Source: Methyloceanibacter sp. (GTDB lineage Bacteria > Pseudomonadota > Alphaproteobacteria > Rhizobiales > Methyloligellaceae). From it: a DNA stretch of 5,256 nucleotides. The position numbers were made by a program, and so were the translations under genes. Every line of letters starts with the position of its first letter. Within the stretch, counting starts at the first letter, position 1. Below are positions 1 through 4,778 of the stretch, piece after piece. The DNA lies in contig JAENXG010000179.1 of assembly GCA_016649675.1 (NCBI GenBank), positions 1-5,256 of the forward strand, read 5' to 3'. A model generated the notes under the pieces. That model had not been told where the DNA came from. It searched no databases and saw only the letters and a list, made by a program, of their open reading frames with translations.

Positions 1-339
1 GGTGTCGCCGAGGGTGAGCAGCACCTGCGCTGCCACGAGGCCGCGGGCGCGGAAGGCGTCTTCATAGGCATGGGCGAGGTCGATCTGTCCTACGGCTGCC
101 GCTGCCTGGCTATCCTCGAGCTTCAGCGCCCCCTTCGGCAGTTTGAGCACGTTGCGGCCAAGTGCGATGGCGCCCGATGAGACCACGACGATCTCCTTGG
201 CCGCGTTCCTGAGCGCCGCGATGTCATCGGCAAGCGCCTCGAGCCAATCCTGCCGGAGTGTACCGGTTGCCGCATCGACGAGGAGCGATGAGCCGATCTT
301 GACCACGAGGCGCTTGGCGCCGGTCCATTCGGCTCTCAT
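1..339 (-). CDS. proB: Glutamate 5-kinase, N-terminal part (runs off window)
   Basis: Glutamate 5-kinase phosphorylates the gamma-carboxyl of glutamate with ATP in the cytoplasm, the first step of proline synthesis. The 113 codons visible are the N-terminal part of the amino-acid-kinase domain. The glycine-containing phosphate-binding stretch VVKIGSSLLVD lies at residues 12-22, VVVSSGAIALGR at 51-62, AAVGQ at 81-85 and AQVLLTLGD at 104-112, all in the order expected for ProB. The family is usually about 260 or 370 residues (with or without a C-terminal PUA domain), so most of the protein lies outside the window and the PUA question is open. The ATG start overlaps the obgE stop in an ATGA arrangement, which implies translational coupling and supports this start. 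obgE-proB adjacency is common in Alphaproteobacteria. Nothing looks damaged. Confidence 0.93.
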   Translation of the reverse strand, partial: MRAEWTGAKRLVVKIGSSLLVDAATGTLRQDWLEALADDIAALRNAAKEIVVVSSGAIALGRNVLKLPKGALKLEDSQAAAAVGQIDLAHAYEDAFRARGLVAAQVLLTLGDT

Positions 340-1388
340 GGACGCCACCCCCGCGGCGACACCGTCGCCTCGTGCGTCGCCTCCTTCTGGTTTTGCTCCC
401 GCATCGCCCTGACCTCGGCGGCGAGCGCGCGCAGCACTTGCGGTACGCCCTCATGGCTCGCGGCAGAAACGATAAGCGGCTCGACGCCGGCCTTCTTCTT
501 CAGCGCGCGGGCCTTCTTCTTGAGCTCATCCTTGGGCACGGCGTCGGCCTTGGACAGGGCGACGATCTCGGGCTTGTCCTCGAGGCCTGCGCCATAGGCC
601 TCAACCTCGCCGCGTATGATGACGTAGGCCTCCGCGGGATCGTCAAGCGTCGCGTCGACGAGATGGAGGAGCACCGCGCAACGCTCGACATGGCCGAGGA
701 AGCGGTCGCCGAGGCCTGCGCCCTCGTGCGCCCCTTCGATCAGCCCGGGAATGTCGGCAAGCACGAAGTCCGTGGTGTCGATGCGCACCACGCCGAGATT
801 GGGGTGGAGCGTGGTGAACGGATAATCTGCGATCTTAGGCCTCGCCGCGCTGACGGCCGCGAGGAAGGTCGACTTGCCCGCATTGGGGAGCCCGATGATG
901 CCGGCGTCGGCGATGAGCTTGAGCCGGAGCCAGATATTCAGCTCCTGACCCGTTTGGCCCGGGTTTGCGTGCCGCGGCGCCTGATTGGTGGAGGACTTGA
1001 AGCGGGCATTGCCGAAGCCGCCATTGCCGCCCCGCAACAGCACAAGGCGGTCGCCGGGCTTGGTCAGGTCGGCGATCAGCGTCTCGCCGTCGGCATCGAG
1101 GACTTGCGTGCCGGGCGGGACCTTGAGCACCGCGTCGGCGCCCTTGGCGCCCGAGCGGTTCTGACCCATGCCGTGTCCGCCCTTCTTGGCCTTGAAGTGC
1201 TGCTGGTAGCGGAAGTCGAGCAGCGTGTTGAGGTTCGCCACGCATTCGAGGATGACGTCGCCACCCCTGCCCCCGTCGCCGCCGTCGGGCCCGCCGAACT
1301 CGACATACTTCTCCCGCCGAAAGCCAACGCAGCCGTTGCCCCCGTCGCCGGAGCGGACATAGACCTTGGCCTGATCGAGAAACTGCAT
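336..1388 (-). CDS. obgE: GTPase Obg/CgtA, ribosome assembly
   Basis: Obg is an essential GTPase that binds the 50S subunit late in its assembly and links growth to nucleotide state. The 350-residue product has the expected two domains. The glycine-rich Obg fold occupies about residues 1-158, beginning MQFLDQAKVYVRSGDGGNG and containing the repeated GGxGG turns. The G domain occupies about 159-333: G1 GLPNAGKST at 166-174, switch I DYPFTTLHPNLG at 188-199, G3 DIPG at 212-215 and G5 SAA at 308-310. The G4 motif reads SKAD (279-282) instead of NKxD, a conservative change. The tail after about 333 is short and polar, without the acidic or OCT extensions of some other Obgs. The ATG at 1388 gives the canonical N-terminus but has no clear Shine-Dalgarno. 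The 64-base gap upstream holds only a duplicated GTAAGC hexamer. Its stop overlaps the proB start. Confidence 0.97.
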   Translation of the reverse strand: MQFLDQAKVYVRSGDGGNGCVGFRREKYVEFGGPDGGDGGRGGDVILECVANLNTLLDFRYQQHFKAKKGGHGMGQNRSGAKGADAVLKVPPGTQVLDADGETLIADLTKPGDRLVLLRGGNGGFGNARFKSSTNQAPRHANPGQTGQELNIWLRLKLIADAGIIGLPNAGKSTFLAAVSAARPKIADYPFTTLHPNLGVVRIDTTDFVLADIPGLIEGAHEGAGLGDRFLGHVERCAVLLHLVDATLDDPAEAYVIIRGEVEAYGAGLEDKPEIVALSKADAVPKDELKKKARALKKKAGVEPLIVSAASHEGVPQVLRALAAEVRAMREQNQKEATHEATVSPRGWRP

Positions 1389-1452
1389 GGAGAGGGCTTA
1401 GCACCAGAGCGCTTACGCTTACACTAAAGCCTGCACGGGCCTGATGGCAGGG

Positions 1453-1983
1453 TCAGGCTGTCCGAAAATGGGCGAGCGCCCGGGCGCGGTCCAGCCGATA
1501 GGTCAGGCAATAGGCTCGCGCGCCCCGCGCCGCGCAGTCGCGCAGCTCCTTGCCCTGAGGGGTGAAGCCGAACTTAGCGATGACCCGCGCGGAAGCCGGG
1601 TTGTCGGCGAAATGTCCGACCGTGAGATAGGCGAAGCCATCAACCTCGAAGGCATAAGAGATGAGCGCGGCCACGGCCTCGGTCGCATAGCCCATACCCC
1701 AATAAGGCTTGCCGATCCAATAACCGAGCTCGGCGTGATCCTCGCCAAAGGCGCGATAGCCGGTGCAGCCTATCAGCACGCCCGACTTGAGGATCGAGAA
1801 CACGACGCCCTCTTCGCCGGAGAGCACGCTCTCGATCCATTCGGCGGCTTGTCTCTCGCTGTAAGGGTGGGGGATGGTGCCCGTCATGCTCGCCACCTCA
1901 TAGTCGCCGGCAAGCAGGCTGATCCGTGCTACGTCGGCAGCTACAGGCGCGCGCAGCAAGAGCCTTGGGGTGGTGATGTCCAC
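1453..1983 (-). CDS. GNAT N-acetyltransferase, RimJ/RimL type
   Basis: This is a 176-residue cytoplasmic acetyl-CoA-dependent N-acetyltransferase of the Acetyltransf_3 (RimJ/RimL-like) group. It opens with the typical ITTPRLLLR strand (residues 3-11). The acetyl-CoA pyrophosphate-binding loop is in ELGYWIGKPYWGMGYATEA (85-103; core YWGMGYA 94-100). The late motif NPASARVIAKFGF is at 128-140, followed by a typical C-terminal beta region. The substrate cannot be read from sequence. Its place between rpmA and obgE makes a ribosomal protein N-terminus a reasonable guess, but small molecules are also used by this family. The start is GTG at 1983, chosen because TTPRLLLR should lie within a few residues of the N-terminus. 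No good Shine-Dalgarno precedes it. The upstream in-frame extension reaches only to the rpmA stop, 51 bases away. Confidence 0.9.
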   Translation of the reverse strand: MDITTPRLLLRAPVAADVARISLLAGDYEVASMTGTIPHPYSERQAAEWIESVLSGEEGVVFSILKSGVLIGCTGYRAFGEDHAELGYWIGKPYWGMGYATEAVAALISYAFEVDGFAYLTVGHFADNPASARVIAKFGFTPQGKELRDCAARGARAYCLTYRLDRARALAHFRTA

Positions 1984-1996
1984 GAGCGGGAAGCTA

Positions 1997-2016
1997 CACG
2001 CGGGGACGCCCGCGTG
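1997..2016 (-). other. Intercistronic perfect hairpin between rpmA and the GNAT gene
   Basis: On the minus strand the 51-base gap between the rpmA stop and the GNAT start holds CACGCGGG, a 4-base loop and CCCGCGTG: a perfect 8-bp, nearly all-GC stem. No U run follows, so it is unlikely to be an efficient intrinsic terminator. It could protect the rplU-rpmA message 3' end, slow exonucleases, or lower expression of the downstream genes. The structure is seen directly; the role is inference. Confidence 0.6.
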
Positions 2017-2034
2017 CGAGACCGGATCGGGCGA

Positions 2035-2289
2035 CTAGTGCGGCTTCACCGAAACGTAGACGCGGCCCTTATGCTTGGTCGCGAATTCGACGTCGCCCTC
2101 GCGAACCGCAAAGATCGTATGGTCCTTGCCCATGCCGACCCCGTCGCCCGGGTGCCATTTGGTGCCGCGCTGGCGGATGATGATGTTGCCGGGGATGACG
2201 GCCTGGCCGCCCGACTTTTTCACGCCGAGCCGCCGTCCGATCGAGTCGCGGCCGTTGCGTGAGGAGCCGCCTGCTTTCTTGTGTGCCAT
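2035..2289 (-). CDS. rpmA: 50S ribosomal protein L27 (bL27)
   Basis: L27 is a large-subunit protein whose N-terminal tail reaches toward the peptidyl-transferase centre. The 84-residue product has the normal bacterial length. It carries the N-terminus MAHKKAGGSSRNGRDS, the family signature GNIIIRQRG at residues 34-42, and the following motif TKWHPGDGVGMGKDHTIF (43-60). The sequence starts directly with MAHKK and has no Firmicutes-type cleavable N-terminal extension. The ATG lies 11 bases after the rplU stop, with GGGAG about 6 bases ahead as Shine-Dalgarno, so it is co-transcribed with rplU from the promoter at 2939-2966. It ends in TAG. Nothing is missing. Confidence 0.98.
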   Translation of the reverse strand: MAHKKAGGSSRNGRDSIGRRLGVKKSGGQAVIPGNIIIRQRGTKWHPGDGVGMGKDHTIFAVREGDVEFATKHKGRVYVSVKPH

Positions 2290-2300
2290 GGTTGGCTCCC

Positions 2301-2855
2301 CTATTTCTTCTTCGGCTTCGCCGCCGGCTTCTTGGCGGGAGCCTTTGCCGCGGTCCTGGTCGCGGGCTTCTGCGCAGCGTCCTTGGCTTCCGCCTTCTTC
2401 GCGGCCGGCTTCGGCTCAGACTTCGTCTTCTCGGTCTTGGCCATCTCGGTCTTGGCCGTCTCGGATTTGGCCTTGGCCTCGGCAGGCGCCTTCTCGGCCT
2501 TTTTCGGCTCAGGCTTTGCTGCCTGCTTCGACGGCTTCTTGCCGTCGGTCAAGATCTCGGTGATGCGGAGCGCCGTCAGGAACTGACGATGCCCGTTCTT
2601 GCGGCGGTAGTTCTTGCGCCGCTTCTTCTTGAAGACGATGATCTTGTCGCCGCGCTTCTGCTCGATGACCTCGGCAGCGACCAGCGCACCGGCAATCGTA
2701 GGGCTTCCCGTCTGGGGGCCGCCATCGCCGCCGAGCAGGATCACCTCTGAAAGTTCGACGATATCGCCGGGCTTGCCCGCGATCTTCTCGATCTCGATGA
2801 CGTCGTTGGGCGCCACGCGATATTGCTTGCCGCCCGTGCGAATGACCGCGAACAT
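2301..2855 (-). CDS. rplU: 50S ribosomal protein L21 (bL21) with long Ala/Lys-rich C-terminal tail
   Basis: L21 is a large-subunit protein that binds 23S rRNA. Residues 1-103 are the ordinary family domain: MFAVIRTGGKQYRV at the start and the basic signature KKKRRKNYRRKNGHRQ at 76-91, ending in LTALRITEIL. Residues 104-184 are an extra tail made almost only of K, A, E, P, T and S, histone-H1-like and predicted disordered, including three tandem AKxEx pentapeptides (129-143). Usual L21 length is about 100-105 residues; longer, low-complexity or domain-bearing tails occur in several Alphaproteobacteria. The tail is probably surface-exposed and may bind rRNA non-specifically, but its function is not known to me. 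The ATG at 2855 gives the exact family N-terminus. Only a weak GGA-type ribosome-binding site precedes it. It is the first gene of the operon, with its own promoter and leader. Confidence 0.97.
   Translation of the reverse strand: MFAVIRTGGKQYRVAPNDVIEIEKIAGKPGDIVELSEVILLGGDGGPQTGSPTIAGALVAAEVIEQKRGDKIIVFKKKRRKNYRRKNGHRQFLTALRITEILTDGKKPSKQAAKPEPKKAEKAPAEAKAKSETAKTEMAKTEKTKSEPKPAAKKAEAKDAAQKPATRTAAKAPAKKPAAKPKKK
2429..2473 (-). repeat. Three 15-bp tandem repeats inside the rplU tail
   Basis: On the plus strand the unit tctcggtcttggcc plus one variable base occurs twice nearly identically and a third time with changes (tctcggatttggcc). In codon phase the units encode AKSET, AKTEM and AKTEK. 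This is an in-frame coding minisatellite that could change copy number by slippage without breaking the ribosomal protein. Confidence 0.75.
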
Positions 2856-2932
2856 GTGCTTATCCGTCCAAACTCTGGTTGGGCTGAAAAATCCGCGCCG
2901 GAGCGCGGCGAGCCTCTTGGGGAGCCACTAGG
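2856..2932 (-). promoter_or_regulatory. rplU 5' leader (about 77 nt)
   Basis: This is the stretch from the predicted transcription start (about 7 bases after the -10 box) to the rplU ATG. It holds a GC hairpin with a U run (2887-2908), then about 31 bases to the start codon containing only a weak GGACGGA purine stretch. The length and the terminator-like element suggest regulation of the L21-L27 operon by attenuation or by a ribosomal protein. No known riboswitch or L21-leader class is recognised. The start site is inferred from the promoter only. Confidence 0.5.
2887..2908 (-). terminator. Terminator-like hairpin with U run in the rplU leader (possible attenuator)
   Basis: On the minus strand CCGCGC, loop TCCG and GCGCGG form a perfect 6-bp all-GC stem-loop followed at once by ATTTTT. 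That is the form of an intrinsic terminator, though with a short stem and a five-base U run. It sits downstream of the rplU promoter and upstream of rplU, so it would act on the operon's own transcript. It could also end stray transcription arriving from the glycosyltransferase gene. Confidence 0.6.
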
Positions 2933-2938
2933 CGGCGC

Positions 2939-2966
2939 AATATAGAAGCCGAGGCCAATAAGTCAA
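2939..2966 (-). promoter_or_regulatory. Sigma-70-type promoter for the rplU-rpmA operon
   Basis: On the minus strand a -35 box TTGACT (2966-2961), a 16-base spacer and a -10 box TATATT (2944-2939) are close to consensus. The CTATATT form is common at strong alphaproteobacterial housekeeping promoters. The expected start is near 2932. It lies in the gap just upstream of rplU and points toward it, so it probably drives the ribosomal-protein operon down to obgE and proB. Confidence 0.8.
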
Positions 2967-3057
2967 TTGGCGAGGCGTCGAAGGCTAGAGCGCCCAGTCC
3001 GCCTCGAACCTGCTCCCCGCCCCCTCATTCCACTATCAGTGTCCGGCACCTCGCCAA
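2967..3057. repeat. 9-bp inverted repeat in the glycosyltransferase-rplU gap
   Basis: The arms ttggcgagg (2967-2975) and cctcgccaa (3049-3057) are exact reverse complements, 73 bases apart. One arm abuts the -35 box of the rplU promoter. It may be chance in GC-rich DNA; otherwise it could fold the 3' end of the upstream transcript or bind a regulator. Apart from this and the short dyad cactatcagtg (3031-3041), I see nothing in 2967-3081. Confidence 0.3.
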
Positions 3058-3081
3058 CAAATCGTCAAGTAAGCAGCGGCG

Positions 3082-4269
3082 TCAGAAAGCATATCCGTGC
3101 AGAATGGCGTGCCCCTTCACGCTGACGAAGGCTCGCTCGTTGCCGAGATATCGCGCCGCGTATTGTTGCTCGACCAACCGGTCGCAATCGTGGACGAACA
3201 CAAAACCACCAGGGGCCACCAGTTTCGACGCCATGTAGATGCTTTTCATTCGGCCGGGCGCCTCTCTGCCGGTGTACTTTTCGTGATTGTCGTGACCGGC
3301 CGGGCCATCGATCACGATGACGTCCCAGCGCCTCGAGGACACCGCGTCGGGGAGCTCGAGTTCGAGCCCCTCCGAGGAATTCAGCAGCCCTACCCACTCC
3401 GAGAGTCTGGTCCCGTATTGGGTGAGGTGGACGCTGGCGGTCTTGAGTTTCGCTCGAATTTTTTCGGCCCAGACCGGGTCGTCCTCGATGAACGCAGTGG
3501 TGCCGCCTTGATTGACCTCTTCCCAGAACACCGAATCGTTTCCGCAGCCAAAGACAAGCAGCGAACAGCCGGGCCGCGACCTTATCGCCCGAACGATGGC
3601 CAGCAACTCCGCCGGCTGCATCTGAACGCCTTCGGTCTTGGCCAACAAACCCTCGATTTCGGCATTCGCGCCATGGCCGTTGGCCCGGTCCGACGACCCG
3701 CGGCCCTTTTCGAACTCCTGGAGATGGCTCCGGTATTTCTTCCAAGTGACCAGCCTGTTGGTGGCGCCATATGGCCAAACACCCTCATCATGGCGACGTT
3801 TGCCGCCGAGGCGTTCGCTGAGGTCATCGATGAGAGAGAGAAACCGCCGGCGCTCCGGCTCGATCTTGGCGAGCGTACGAGCGCGGATGTAGTCGCGCGG
3901 AATATTTCGCGCGTTCAGGGTTTCCACGGCGTCACGAACCGCCGCTGCTTTGGGTTCACAGATCGTGCAGAATTCATGATCGAAATACACCTCGCGCCCG
4001 CCTATGCTTGGCGTGCTGACGATCGGCAAGCCGGCGAGCATGTATTCCATCGAGGCGTAGTTCGATCCCTCCACGGTCGAAAGGCAAAGACCGACCACCG
4101 CGCGGGCGAGCCCTTGATTCACGCCTTCAGGAGGCAGGGGGACCGGGAGTCCGTTCTCGATGGAATTGATCAGGGCGTGGCCCGGATACCGCGCCAGGGT
4201 TTCAGCAAGTGACTCTCGCTGGTCCTTGAGCGTTCCGGTCGAGCCCGTGGCGAATGAAATATAGCCCAC
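3082..4269 (-). CDS. GT4-type glycosyltransferase C-terminal half fused to a DUF579/GXM-like methyltransferase domain
   Basis: This open frame of 395 residues has two parts. Residues 1 to about 150 are the nucleotide-sugar-binding half of a GT-B glycosyltransferase. It has the EX7E motif (E67 and E75 in VEGSNYASMEYMLAGLPIV), then STPSIGGREVYFD. Residues about 216-395 form a Rossmann-type SAM methyltransferase that, from memory, matches plant DUF579 glucuronoxylan 4-O-methyltransferases motif by motif: LLVFGCGNDSVFW (237-249), NQGGTTAFIEDDPVW (253-267), YGT (285-287), LPDAV (306-310), WDVIVIDGPAG (315-325), APGRM (337-341) and FVHDCDR (358-364). A charged linker (about 151-215) joins them. The likely role is sugar transfer plus O-methylation during cell-surface polysaccharide synthesis; substrates are unknown. 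The GTG at 4269 is only the first start in frame. Coding sense continues upstream (SIKRHNLASRVARV) to about 4308, where it joins the preceding frame, so this is not a complete gene start. Confidence 0.8.
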   Translation of the reverse strand: MGYISFATGSTGTLKDQRESLAETLARYPGHALINSIENGLPVPLPPEGVNQGLARAVVGLCLSTVEGSNYASMEYMLAGLPIVSTPSIGGREVYFDHEFCTICEPKAAAVRDAVETLNARNIPRDYIRARTLAKIEPERRRFLSLIDDLSERLGGKRRHDEGVWPYGATNRLVTWKKYRSHLQEFEKGRGSSDRANGHGANAEIEGLLAKTEGVQMQPAELLAIVRAIRSRPGCSLLVFGCGNDSVFWEEVNQGGTTAFIEDDPVWAEKIRAKLKTASVHLTQYGTRLSEWVGLLNSSEGLELELPDAVSSRRWDVIVIDGPAGHDNHEKYTGREAPGRMKSIYMASKLVAPGGFVFVHDCDRLVEQQYAARYLGNERAFVSVKGHAILHGYAF

Positions 4270-4699
4270 GCGGGCGACCCTGCTTGCGAGGTTGTGACGC
4301 TTGATCGAAGCGAGCGTTGTAGACGGCGTCGAATTCGATCTGAGCGTCGGGAAGCGGGCGAAAAATCGAATCGGACACCGTGAAATTCTTGTTGAGCAGG
4401 TGGGCGGTCAACCCCGCCTTGGTCAGCACGTCTCTCTTCGCCGCGGTATTGCACAGGAACACCAGTTCATGGGCCGGGTACTCCGCCTGGTGCGCTTTGG
4501 CAGCTTCGAGGACCCGGCCGGACCTGTACGCATCTTCGATCGTCCAGCACGGATAGATGAGAAATGCTGCCGGCAGGGAGCCATATGTCCTCCCGAACGC
4601 CGGGGCAATTCCGACATACTCCTCGAAAGCTATTCCCGTCATGAAGATCGGCGGATCGTAGGACAAGATCGCCACCGGCCCATCCTCCGTTGGCGTCAT
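4202..4699 (-). CDS. GT-B glycosyltransferase N-terminal half, frameshifted from the downstream half
   Basis: The meaningful part is residues 1-131: a Rossmann-like acceptor-side domain with VAILSYDPPIF (9-19), a helical middle, then HLLNKNFTVSDSIFRPL (100-116) and FDAVYNARF (123-131). Glycosyltransferases with FDAVYNAR usually continue within a few residues to KRHxLA. That continuation (IKRHNLA) is present one base away in another frame, so residues after 131 here are out-of-frame reading. The ATG at 4699 could be a start, but no Shine-Dalgarno precedes it. The same frame stays open upstream for about 49 more codons containing plausible protein (LRLALFVDVTKPVLDGLFRH), so it may be internal to a longer polypeptide. 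The product alone would lack the nucleotide-sugar-binding half and be inactive. Confidence 0.65.
   Translation of the reverse strand: MTPTEDGPVAILSYDPPIFMTGIAFEEYVGIAPAFGRTYGSLPAAFLIYPCWTIEDAYRSGRVLEAAKAHQAEYPAHELVFLCNTAAKRDVLTKAGLTAHLLNKNFTVSDSIFRPLPDAQIEFDAVYNARFDQASQPRKQGRPRGLYFIRHGLDRNAQGPARVTC
4303..4309 (-). other. Apparent frameshift inside the GT-B domain
   Basis: Frame one reads NARF up to 4307, and frame two reads IKRHNLA from 4305. Skipping the base at 4306 joins them. One surplus base or two missing bases explain it. There is no homopolymer at the site. Confidence 0.7.
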
Positions 4700-4778
4700 G
4701 TCGGTCGCAGGACCGTGTTCCTTCCGCTTCGCCTTGGGCTTGTTCTCCGCGACAACCGGGCCGTGCCTGAAAAGGCCG

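Noticed and set aside
1411..1422. Duplicated hexamer gcttac before obgE as a regulatory site
   Set aside because: A two-copy 6-base repeat is too short to assign a role; no promoter boxes accompany it.
372..1427. 351-codon open frame on the plus strand opposite obgE
   Set aside because: It is antisense to a clear Obg coding sequence, a usual artefact of high third-position GC. The translation has no recognisable domain.
1444..2262. 272-codon plus-strand open frame
   Set aside because: It lies across the GNAT gene and rpmA on the opposite strand; both are certain genes and the frame shows no family motifs.
2259..2750. Plus-strand frames rich in Leu/Arg or Phe/Ala opposite rplU
   Set aside because: They only mirror the low-complexity Lys/Ala tail codons of L21.
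2933..2938. GCGCCG as an antiterminator partner for CGGCGC of the leader hairpin
   Set aside because: It lies upstream of the predicted transcription start, so it would not be in the RNA. No other convincing alternative pairing was found.
3031..3041. Dyad cactatcagtg as an operator
   Set aside because: Arms of only 4 bp with a 3-base centre, in the middle of a gap; too weak to support.
3097..4212. 371-codon plus-strand open frame
   Set aside because: It is antisense to the glycosyltransferase/GXM frame, which carries conserved motifs; this one has none.
4303..4309. Programmed +1 ribosomal frameshift
   Set aside because: No slippery sequence, rare-codon stop or stimulatory element is visible. 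Indel error or gene decay is simpler.
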